Shown here one piece after another: positions 54,497-64,000 of a stretch of DNA of 64,000 nt; position 1 is the stretch's first letter; each line of letters begins with the position of its first letter. Position numbers and translations under genes: made by a program. The notes beneath the pieces are model-generated. The model did no database searches, was not told the DNA's origin, and saw only the letters and a list, made by a program, of their open reading frames with translations. The DNA lies in assembly GCA_000611775.1 (NCBI GenBank), contig KK106981.1:8851431-8915430 (forward strand), given 5' to 3'. This stretch comes from Umbilicaria muhlenbergii (Eukaryota; Ascomycota; Lecanoromycetes; Umbilicariales; Umbilicariaceae).

Positions 54497-55559
54497 CTAC
54501 CGCCTCCGCCCTCCTCGCCGCGCACCGCCTCGCCCTCTTTTCATTTTCCCTCGCGCGGGTTTCATTCCGGGCCGCTCGCTTTTGGGAGCGGGTGATGCGG
54601 CCGATGAAGCTACATCTTCCTCCACCGCTTCTGCTTCATCTTCGCCATTCTCCGCTCCGTCATCGTGCTCTTCGGTGGTGGAGGCTTTACTGCCTCTCCT
54701 TCCGGCAGGTGGTTGCGCTTCCTCTTGTAGTCGTGATCGTCGGGTGCTTGCAGCGCTACGGACGCCGCGTGGTGCTTTGGTTCCGCGAGATGATGCGGGT
54801 GAGGAACGGGGTTCTGCGCCGAACAGTGAGGTTCTGTACCTTGGGAGTCGAGTGCTAAGGCCATTCTCACCTTCTGTGTCTTCGATCGTGCTGGGCCGCC
54901 TGGGACGATCAACAGTCTCGTTTGAGAGCTGGTGAGGTAGAGCTGGAGGGGATGAGGAGCTTTGAGGCGCCAATCGTCTTGCAAACATGTGGTCTCCGAA
55001 CTCGTCTTCGGGAAGTCGGAACTGATAGAATGACTCCTTTCTGCGGTCGCTATCGTCTACAGCATCTTCACTGAACGAATTCTCCTGTGGCCACATTGCG
55101 TTTCAGCTCTTGCCATTGGACTGTACGAGAGTGGAACCCACCCTTTCGTCCAGAGCTTCTAGGTTGTAGAGGCTTCCTAGCTTCTGCCAGATACCCGGTA
55201 TGCGTGTATGAGAGTCTTTCGACGATGTGTAGCCATGGTTCCTTAGATGCTGTGATAGAGCTATCATACGGAAATGCTTGTGCATTCCTACCGTTCTTCG
55301 TCAGCTCGAATGATCAGAGTTCACGTTTCCCCCTAAGAATATTCAAATAGAACAGACCTACAGGTTTCCATCGGATCATGCCTTTGAACAAGGACGTTTC
55401 TTGCTCGTCTGTCCAAGCATCTCTGGGGAGCTCCGTCCCTGTCTGCTCATCTTTGACTGGCGTACGGGGCTCTGATGCTCGCGGAGGTATTTCGAGTGCC
55501 TCACCTGAAGGTGTTGAAGCGGCCCTTGAAGAAAGACGAGCTTTCTTCTTGGGTGGCAT
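54497..55559 (-). CDS. eaf7: Eaf7, NuA4 histone acetyltransferase subunit (311 aa, 3 exons)
   Basis: Orthologue of yeast Eaf7 and human MRGBP, part of the NuA4 complex and of the Eaf3/5/7 module. Exons (minus): 55559-55358, 55287-55142, 55084-54497. The conserved Eaf7 domain spans all three: AWTDEQETSLFKGMIRWKPV, GMHKHFRMIALSQHLRNHGY, HTRIPGIWQKLGSLYNLEAL, then SFYQFRLPEDEF. The N-terminus is basic (MPPKKKARLSSRAAS). The C-terminal 150 residues are low-complexity, acidic then Arg/Gly-rich (GKMKRGRGGARRGGRRR), as is normal in filamentous fungi. Divergent from the gamma-tubulin complex gene, 249 bases away. Confidence 0.92.
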
Positions 55560-55808
55560 TGTGGTATTAAACGTTGGGACACGTTACGAAGATACCATGG
55601 TGACATAAGAGACCCTTGCTGCGAGCGTAATTGATCAGATGGAGTTCGAGAGAAGGGAAGTTGCATGTCGCAGGGCTGAAGAATATCTGGGGAAGCTTTC
55701 AGAGAAGTGAGCTAAGAGCGGGAAAGGCTAGCCTTACCATCGACGCGTTCCATCTCGAGGCGCGTTGACACTCGAGAGCCCGACGTCATCCCCAACTCTC
55801 AAATTGAT

Positions 55809-58800
55809 ATGGACGACGACGAGGAAGAGACTGGAGAGGCTTTTGCGATTCCGGATCTCTGGAAGATTTCTGCGCTGACCTACTATGGGCAAGAAGGGAA
55901 AAGCCCCTTCATTGAGGGCCTCGAGGCGATCGGTAGGGTTTCGACCTTAATAATGCTGGAACTAGCTGTGTATATACTGAACTTTGGCACAGGTTTTCCC
56001 GATGTTTTTGGAAGTACTTCTGCACAAGAAGACCTGAATTTACATCTACCCGATTTGAATTCCTTCCACTTCGAACCTGTCGAGTATTTGGAGACCCCCG
56101 AATCCTCATCTGTATCCTCTATTGCGGAGCAAAATGAGGACGTTGAGACAATTGATGGGGAAGACATCTGGAGTTTTTCCGGTGACAACAAAAGTGATCA
56201 GATTGAACGGATATACAACACATGGGAGAAATTCTACGACGAAGACTTCCAAGAACCTCGGTCTGCGTACATCAGCGAGGCAGGACCAGGGGCTTTTGAT
56301 GCAGTGTTGGGATTACAAGGAAAGCTTGACTCTAGTGCTACTCCAGAAAAATCAGTTGGAACGGTGATACGATCAGATCCTCTTGTATCAGTGAGTGTGG
56401 TCTAAAGTCGACCACGGATGCCTTGGCACTGACTCCGCGAAGGCTTTGCTGCAACTTGGGCTTGGTAGGAATTCGCTGTTGTTCAAGTATGAGGACGAGA
56501 AGCGATCGTTCTCTCCTGTTCTTGAGCGTGTTCGCATGTCAGGATACAGCCTGCAAGCATTCCAGAGGTAGGATTTCCCACTCCTTTAGGTCCTCGGATA
56601 GATATTGATTACTATAGCCTTGTCGCAGATTTCGTTGATTGTGGTAACACAGCGAGGATGTTAAAGTCTTTCGCCGATACTACCTACAAATCACGGTATC
56701 TATTTCATAAATCCCTCAGTTATTATAGTCACTCCTGACAGACATATAGCAAGTCTTCCCCTGCTCGCATTGCCTTTGCGGATGCCGTTTCTGTTACTCA
56801 GTCGGCCACAGAAATGCAACTTAGCATTCCTATGACATCAATCCAAAGCGTCCTCCAACTTCAGTCGCTCTTCTGTAGGCCAAGCTTGATTATGAATTGC
56901 CTCCGCGACTTGATTCGGGAAGTTGAATCAACGTCTGGAGACGAAGAGCTTCTGTCCAAACTATACCAGAGCACTCAAAACCTAGAATACACGCACGACT
57001 GGCTTCGGCCGGTTTTGCTTCAGCTCCTCGGCCGAGTTTCACGACCTTGGCTTAACTTCGCTGGCGAATGGATAGGCTTAGGAACCAATACTGGTCTACC
57101 CATCACTGCGCTCAGTAAGAGTAGAGGCTTCATTCATGTAACAACAGAGATCAGAAACTCTGGCGTCGGAATTGAAACCCAGGCCCTGGAGTACAGTTTT
57201 GATTCCCATCAGGTGCCAGATTTCATCACAGAAGACGATGCTGAGGTCATGTACGAGACTGGAAAAAGTTTGCGATTGCTCCAGACTCATCTGCCAGAAC
57301 ATCCACTTGTCAGAGGTGAACGGAACTCGGATCTGAAGGCACCAAGCCTTGACTGGCAATTCTCGTGGCAGGATGTCGAAAGAGTTGAGACCTTGGCTCG
57401 GAATTACGAGGCCAGTATCAACAGTGCCATCAAAGATTTTACTCTTTACGGTGCCGATAAGAAATCTGACACCTTGCCTAGTGGAAATCTTAACGACTTC
57501 GCCTTTGAGACTTTTGGGACGTCAGAAGAGGATATACAAGCGCATATAGCTGCCTCCCGTGGGCTCTTTGAAACGCCTTTCGCCGATGTTGGATTTGGAA
57601 AGCAGAACAACATCCAATATGGTGTCGTGAGAGATGCCATGAACGAGCAAGCTAGTATAGATGCTCCAGCAACATTCGCGCCGCCCCTCTCCCTCACCCC
57701 TTTCCTCTCATTCACGCCCCTCGTTACCACACAAGCTCGCCTTGTAAATGCTTCTTGCCTCCGCCTATTCTTCAAGCAGCATTGTCTCCGATCGCATTTC
57801 ACCCTACAACGCCGCTACCACCTCTTCGGCGACGGCGTTTTCACCTCCCGACTCTCTCACGCACTCTTCGACCCAGAACTCCACACTGCAGAACGCCGCA
57901 AAGGCGTGGCTCGTGCTGGTAGTATCGGACTCAAGCTCGGATTCAGGGACACATGGCCGCCAGCGAGTTCCGAACTACGTCTTGCTCTTATGGGTCTTCT
58001 GACCGAAAGCTATCATTCCAGCACATCACAAGACCATCGCCAGCATCGAAGAGATACTGATGAGCTTCCTGGCGATCTGAGTTTCGCCATCCGTGACATC
58101 TCCGAAACTGAGCTCCAGCGTTGTCTTGATCCCAACTCAGTTTACGCCCTCGACTTCCTCCGTTTGCAGTATAAGCCCCCAGCACCGCTCGAATCGGTCA
58201 TCACGCCATCGTCTTTGGATAAGTACGACACTCTGTTTAAGCTTCTTCTTCGTGTGACGCGTATGCTCTATGTGGTCAACCAGCTGTTACACGCCGCAAG
58301 AGAATATGGGTCCCGCAGGCGAGGCAATAAGAACGCTTCTGGCGGTCCTATAGTGCAGAGGTTTCGGATTGAGGGCCATCATTTTGTCAGTGCAGTTGCA
58401 GGGTATTTCTTTGATGTGGGTGTTGGAGAAATTTGGAGAGTCTTCGAAGACAAACTCAACGAGATCGAGAAGAAGCTGGATGACGATCCTGCCTCAGGTG
58501 AGTTCGAGGGTTTGCATCAGCTAAGGGACTATCATGAAAGGGTCCTTGATCGGATCATGTTCGCTTTGTTACTCCGTAAACGACAAGAGCAGGTCATGGC
58601 CCTTTTGGAAGAGATCTTCACCGCCATCCTTACATTTGCACGGTTCTTAAGTGGTTCGGCGTTGGGTGAAGAGAGTGGGCCATCAGAAAATGCGGAGATT
58701 ATAGAACTGTATGCAAGGTTCCGGAAGAAGGTCGGCGTGTTTCTTAGTGTTTGCAGAGGGTTGAGTGAGAGGAGAGGCGTTGGTGGTGGTAAGAGTAAGG

Positions 58801-58916
58801 AAGGACACGGGCTCTTTGAGAAAGACGATATGGGCGAGGATGGAGGCAATACGATCGGAATGTTGCTGCTGAGGTTGGAGATGTCGGGTTACTATGAGCA
58901 GTCGCCACGTGCCTAG
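55809..58916 (+). CDS. Gamma-tubulin complex component GCP6-like (about 963 aa)
   Basis: Spc97/Spc98-family protein most like fungal GCP6 (Alp16 in fission yeast), part of the ring that nucleates microtubules. Exons: 55809-55932, 55993-56390, 56443-56567, 56618-56695, 56750-58916. Intron 55933-55992 has GTAGGG, a TACTGAAC branch point and a length divisible by three; retained, it would insert a hydrophobic 20-residue segment. N-terminal GCP6 marks are DDDEEETGEAFAIPDLWK and EPRSAYISEAGPGAFDAVLG, then LQLGLGRNSLLFKYEDEKRS. The grip domains contain WLRPVLLQLLGRVSRPWLNF and, later, RLFFKQHCLRSHFTLQRRYH with FRDTWPPASSELRLALMGLL and LDFLRLQYKPPAPLESVITP. The C-terminus LLRLEMSGYYEQ is also family-like. 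Confident at family level, good for GCP6. Confidence 0.87.
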
Positions 58917-59345
58917 GCCTGTGTCCCAGAAGCTAGACTTATACAAGAAAGTTTACAAGGCAGTCCGCCGTGTTTCAGATGAGAACAAGGTGTCGTATAC
59001 GTTTCTATATAATCAGAGTATCGATCATCGTAGCATGGATCTGAACCGGGACTTGGTGGTGTAAAGAGGCAGTGCAAATGACGTGATATTGGAAAATCAG
59101 GGTATGACCTTGCGGTCAACAACGATTGGCCGCTTGTATAACATCTCTCTATCACTGTCTCCAAGGCTGAGGGGGGTTCCACCACTGCCATCATCCATCG
59201 GTCTCGGGCATGTTCAGGCTTCTGGCCCTGAACGTGCAAGCCCTATCGATTACCTAAGCAGCGCTAGACCCAGTTAGGGCTTTCTATAGCAGACCAATAT
59301 GTTCCGGTCTTCGTAGCTTATAGATATATACACATTATCCACACC
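58917..59345. promoter_or_regulatory. Gap between the GCP6 and rhodanese genes
   Basis: 429 bases. A TATA-like stretch, tatagatatatacac at about 59319-59333, sits only some 15-25 bases before the rhodanese ATG, implying a very short leader or a start further downstream. No gene seen. Confidence 0.5.
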
Positions 59346-59958
59346 ATGGCCTCAAAGCGAGCATTTACTTCCCTTATTTCTCAATCGTTACGGAGCCCCA
59401 CATGCATCCGCCGATCATCAACTACCCCTCTACATAAAAGCTATTCCCCGCGCCCTTCTTCCCCAGTACGCTATCCTCTCACTCAACCGAAGCGGAGATG
59501 GGATTCCTCATCCGCATCCTCCACCAAATCCTACACTTTTGAAGAAGTACGTCAACCACACCGCGGCTAAACCCTCTCCACCTGCTCAACCCAATCCGCA
59601 GATCAAAGACCTAGTCGCCAACCCCTCCCCCTCCTGCATCCTCATAGGTACATCCGCCTCCCCTCCCCTCCGACCCCCCACCCACTGAACCCCCCACCTA
59701 GACGTCCGCGAACCGCACGAACTAGCCCACACCGGCCGAATCCCCACCTCCCGCAACATCCCCATCGCCTCCTCACCCGACGCGCTCTTCCTACCCGCCG
59801 ACGATTTCGAAGACAAATTCGATTTCCCCAAACCCAGCCACGACACGGAAGTCGTGTTTTACTGCAAAGCCGGGGTGAGGAGTAGGGCGGCTGCGGGAAT
59901 GGCGAAGATGGCGGGATGGGAGAGGGTTGGGGAGTATGGGGGAAGTTGGGGAGATTGA
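59346..59958 (+). CDS. Mitochondrial rhodanese-domain protein (167 aa, 3 exons)
   Basis: Single-domain sulfurtransferase of the kind related to yeast Rdl1/Rdl2. Exons: 59346-59546, 59602-59647, 59702-59958. A basic presequence (MASKRAFTSLISQSLRSPTC) precedes the domain: IKDLVANPSPSCILIDVREP, HELAHTGRIPTSRNIPIASS, and the active loop FYCKAGVRSRAA (Cys at about residue 137). The protein ends YGGSWGD directly before where the family usually continues with a Trp and a few residues; this may be a natural short end or a recent stop. The first intron (55 bases) lacks a textbook branch point but gives the right frame; the second has CACTGAAC. Confidence 0.87.
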
Positions 59959-60670
59959 GAGGGAATAATTGGGGTATTGTGGGGGAAAAGGGGACGCCCC
60001 TTTTGTATATATTTAGCGCTGGGTTTGGTGGAAGGTGACCATGTTCAGGAGATACGGAGATGAAGAAGCAATCAGAACTCTCGAGTCAGGGACGAGAATT
60101 TCCGTTTCAAATATGTGAAGCTGTACGGACGTGGGGGCTTTTCGTGGCGCTGCGAAATCAAGGACTATTACATTGCAGATACGGGGGGTGGCACGTTATG
60201 AAACCCACTCAGCTGGGTCTAGCTAGGTCTTCAGCAAGCTGTCAATGGTGCTCTTGCCAGTGTTACAACGAGAAATCCGGTTTTCACCTTGGAAGAGAGT
60301 CGTAGTAGCACGGCGTCTTCGTGGCTTACTGAAGCTGCAAATGGGGGTCCAAAACCACGTGCGGTGACGGGGGTGGTGTCATCATGTTCCTGTAACCCCT
60401 GGGCTGGCTGTTGGCCTGTATGCGCCCTGAGACTGAGACAGAGACATGATGCAACTCCATACAAGCGATTTTGCCGATAGAATATGGGGCTCATAATTAC
60501 GAGACATGTTGGTCATATCACGTTGAACCGAAAACCTACATATATGTCTTGCTGCGTCCCTTTGCGATGGAGGCAGGTCTGTGTTCAATATTGTGTTTGC
60601 AATTACCTCGGTCATTATTAGTCAGGAGTATATGCGTTGCAGTTTCCGCTCGCTGACCTTCACAATCGCT
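59959..60670. other. Gap between the rhodanese and secreted-protein genes
   Basis: 712 bases. Short open frames on both strands overlap at 60230-60620 without domain sequence. No repeat seen. The right part should hold the promoter of the secreted-protein gene. Confidence 0.5.
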
Positions 60671-61260
60671 ATGTGGGCTTTCGTACGAACATTGGTCTTG
60701 GCGTTGGCACTGCTTGCGGGCCCCATCGTGGCGTTACCGGCCAGCAAGACCACGTTGGTTGCTCGAGATCAGACTGCCTGCGCCAATGCCCCGAAGACAG
60801 TAGCCGGCACGTGAGTAAAGCAGTCCACTCCCTCGGTGCTTCAATGGCAAACGCTGATCTTTTCAGTACTCTCGACCCCCGCGAACTCGGCCTCGGGCCT
60901 CGTAACCCCCCTATCAGCGTGGCATGGTGCGCCCCAGGCAGTCGAACCTACGTGATTCTCACACTCACTCATCTCATTCCCGGCGATATAATCATGGACA
61001 TTCTTGAGGACTCATACCGCTTGGTCTTAGGCCGCCTTGATACTGTGGGTGACACCGTAATCTCCAATGGCTTATTCAATTGGGAGTATCATGGCCGTAG
61101 CCTGAGAGTATGGCACTCCAACAACCATCAGACCACGTATGGCGTTCTCGGCGCAGCGATCGAGGCCATAGCAGATTTCATGGCCCAATATGGGTTCGCT
61201 GGGGCGAGCTTCGCTATCTATGACGGCGGGAACGAAGTCGGCGAAGGAATCCTTGGTTAA
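60671..61260 (+). CDS. Small secreted protein of unknown function (177 aa, 2 exons)
   Basis: Exons: 60671-60810 and 60867-61260. The signal peptide is clear (MWAFVRTLVLALALLAGPIV, cleavage expected near ALP-AS). The mature part begins with TTLVARDQTACANAPKTV and continues ELGLGPRNPPISVAWCAPGS, RTYVILTLTHLIPGDIIMDI, NNHQTTYGVLGAAIEAIADF, ending NEVGEGILG. Two to three Cys only, so it is not a classic Cys-rich effector. The layout resembles fungal secreted proteins with the same ending style, but I cannot name a family. An upstream in-frame ATG (MRCSFRSLTF) would mask the signal peptide and is less likely. Intron 1 has an ACGCTGATC branch point. Confidence 0.72.
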
Positions 61261-61951
61261 TTGAGCATCAACGGTGGGGCCGTGGTGGCATCGAGACACA
61301 TCAACATGCGTGGTGAGGCTCGAAAAATGCCAGGCTAAGATAGTCATTCGAGCAAGACTACACAGGCGAAAGACAGCGGCAGGGCGCTATTACGTACATA
61401 CATGATATGACTCGGCGCATAGGTGCTAAAGTTTGTTCCCGAAAGGAGTTGAAGAAGACTCCAGGTAAGCGATGTGAGATCATTTGAAACGCTCATTCCC
61501 AAGCAACATGGACCCGGCTTCTCGCGAGATTGCTAGGCGTGTGGGATGTCGTTGGGTCGCAAGTTGTGTCGCAAAACACCTCGCTGTGTACCGGGACCCA
61601 AAACCGAATCCCTATCTATCGGCTTACTCCGTCAAAGAGCCAGAAGATGTTGCTTTCAACCCTAGAGATAGGCCATAACGCATACTTAGACGATCGGTCG
61701 ATGAAAATCATGGAAATGTTGAAGACTCGTGAAAGAATTGTTTTAGAGGGAGCTTTCGCTACACCGTGAGCCAGTTACAAGCCATTAACGCTTAGACAAA
61801 GCTACGGATTCCTCTGAGGTCCTTGATGATGCGTTGATATGTGTCGTACTCTGTATTGTGCGTACTACGCAACCGATGAGACGACAGCTTGGGCCATGCA
61901 GTAATCGCCCAAGTGGTGCTATCCTCGCCGTAGACCGCATACCGGACTTTT
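61261..61951. other. Convergent 3' flanks of the secreted-protein and fyv7 genes
   Basis: 691 bases. Two overlapping short frames (61484-61678 and 61530-61769) show no domain and no splice partners; not accepted. Nothing else seen. Confidence 0.5.
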
Positions 61952-62612
61952 TCACTCACTCAATACCCTCTTCACCTTCTCCAGTAGTACCTTACTTTCA
62001 CGACCGAGCTTACGCTGACCGTTCTTCCCTCCTGTGCGTGCTTTAGCCATGGCGGTTCGGAACCTCTCTCGTTCTTCAATCTTGCGTTGCCGCAGTACGT
62101 TGGCTTCCTCAATTGCTTTACGTCTTCTTTCGGCCTCTTCCTTTCGTTCTTGGGCTTGCCTCGCTTCTTTGCTGAACGGTACCGGTTTTGGCCGCTTTGG
62201 TCTCCGCTCTCTCTGCCGATCTTCAGGCTTGGCAGGCTCTTCTTGAATCTTCTCCGGCTCGTCTAACATAGCTTGCCTCGCAGGATGAAGTTCAAGACCA
62301 GCGGGCTCGGTGTCTGCAGCGGCTGAAAGATCCGAAGAATGGGTGTGGTGGGAGTCCTGAAGCTCGCGCTGTTTGAGCTTCGCATATGATTTCTTGACCT
62401 TTGCCTTGTGTATCAAATCTTGCTTGATCTTCTGGACTGTATCACCGTTAGCTCATGTAGTCTCCTTACAAACCATACATAATACCTTTGCGACGATATG
62501 TCCCGTCTGGTAGATTAGCTGGTCCGACCGAGAAGGCTTTCTTGGGCTTTTTGGCGGTAGCCGACGACCCAGTCCCATCTCCCATACCGTCATGCTTCCT
62601 CTTTTCGGCCAT
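61952..62612 (-). CDS. fyv7: Fyv7, rRNA-processing protein (203 aa, 2 exons)
   Basis: Nucleolar factor for early small-subunit rRNA processing. Exons (minus): 62612-62486 and 62436-61952, joined as PDGTYRRKVQKIKQDLIHKA, the Fyv7 signature, followed by KVKKSYAKLKQRE. The exon 1 start MAEKRKHDGMGDG and the basic KKPKKAFSVGPANLPDG agree with fungal orthologues. The C-terminal half is a highly charged helix (EARQAQERKEEAERRRKAIE) ending AKARTGGKNGQRKLGRES. The intron (49 bases) has a GCTAACG branch point. Divergent from mcm3. Confidence 0.9.
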
Positions 62613-62952
62613 TGTGTAACCAGTAGTGCTCTCTCTTTCGATAGAAAAAGCCGACAGAGGACTTCAATGAAATAGCCACAATGGATCTTGAAGCTTTACT
62701 CCGATACCGATTTAGAGGTTATCTTTCTAGTTCCACGCTAGATCAAAGTGGTTGCATTAGCGCAAGCGCGTCACGTCAACCTTTGGCTGAACTGCGACGC
62801 GTTGAGGAGCCAGAGCACATATCCAACGCATAGACAAGCAGCAGCCGCACACAACCACAAATCCCGTAAAGCCATCCAGCAGAGGCTCACCGCATCACTG
62901 GGGACAGATTGTCCTGCGATCGGGTGAAGATTCTTTCCACAACAGCAGCACG
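62613..62952. promoter_or_regulatory. Divergent promoter of fyv7 and mcm3
   Basis: 340 bases between divergent start codons. It includes acgcgtcac and gcgacgcgttg around 62768-62801, near-matches to the ACGCG core of the MluI cell-cycle box that drives G1/S replication genes in yeasts. That reading is an inference from motif similarity. Confidence 0.5.

Positions 62953-64000
<1,048 letters not shown>

Noticed and set aside
61484-61769. Overlapping short plus-strand frames between the secreted-protein and fyv7 genes
   Set aside because: Two frames compete without domain, signal peptide or intron support.

Overview
This window is nuclear DNA of a filamentous ascomycete (Pezizomycotina; Dothideomycetes is my best guess from protein style, not provable here). 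Genes are close together on both strands. They are split by short introns, mostly 45-70 bases, with GT(A/G)NGT donors, CTRAC-type branch points and YAG acceptors. The proteins are textbook fungal orthologues: an AreB-type GATA factor, CYP61/Erg5, Srv2/CAP, Nam9, Stu1, Eaf7, Fyv7, Mcm3. I re-assembled 29 protein genes by joining exons at splice sites that keep the frame and restore conserved protein sequence. I saw no rRNA, convincing tRNA, CRISPR array or intact transposon.

Layout. 0-10 kb: an Mch1-like transporter and a Tms1/Serinc membrane protein diverge from one promoter, followed by an areB GATA factor and an unrecognised single-pass membrane protein. 10-17 kb: LSm4, a DUF2231 membrane protein, a GDSL/SGNH hydrolase carrying a frame break and an assembly gap, a PPR protein, and the mitochondrial ribosomal protein Nam9 (uS4m). 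17-29 kb: La protein, CAP/Srv2, a Mak32-like PfkB protein, a 104-residue membrane protein divergent from mitochondrial ribosomal protein mL44, a basic-secretory-protein-type metallopeptidase and a PTEN phosphatase. 30-46 kb: a Zn2Cys6 regulator, the CLASP protein Stu1 with a striking internal tandem repeat, eIF5B and a Cya5-like giant PPR protein. 46-64 kb: SRP68, Erg5 (sterol C-22 desaturase), carnitine acetyltransferase with both mitochondrial and peroxisomal signals, Eaf7, a GCP6-type gamma-tubulin complex subunit, a rhodanese, a small secreted protein, Fyv7, and Mcm3 cut off by the window end.

The genes do not form one pathway. Recurring themes are mitochondrial expression (two PPR proteins, uS4m, mL44), microtubules and actin (Stu1, GCP6, CAP), translation and RNA biology (eIF5B, La, LSm4, Fyv7, SRP68), and membrane or sterol metabolism (Erg5, Tms1). 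There is no secondary-metabolite or other accessory cluster. The most unusual features lie within ordinary genes: nine 22-residue repeats in Stu1 arranged as a higher-order dimer, an areB reading frame without an in-frame ATG at its 5' end, 16- and 22-base microexons in mch1 and mcm3, a GC-AG intron in a dual-targeted acetyltransferase, and one SRP68 splice junction that does not resolve under normal rules.
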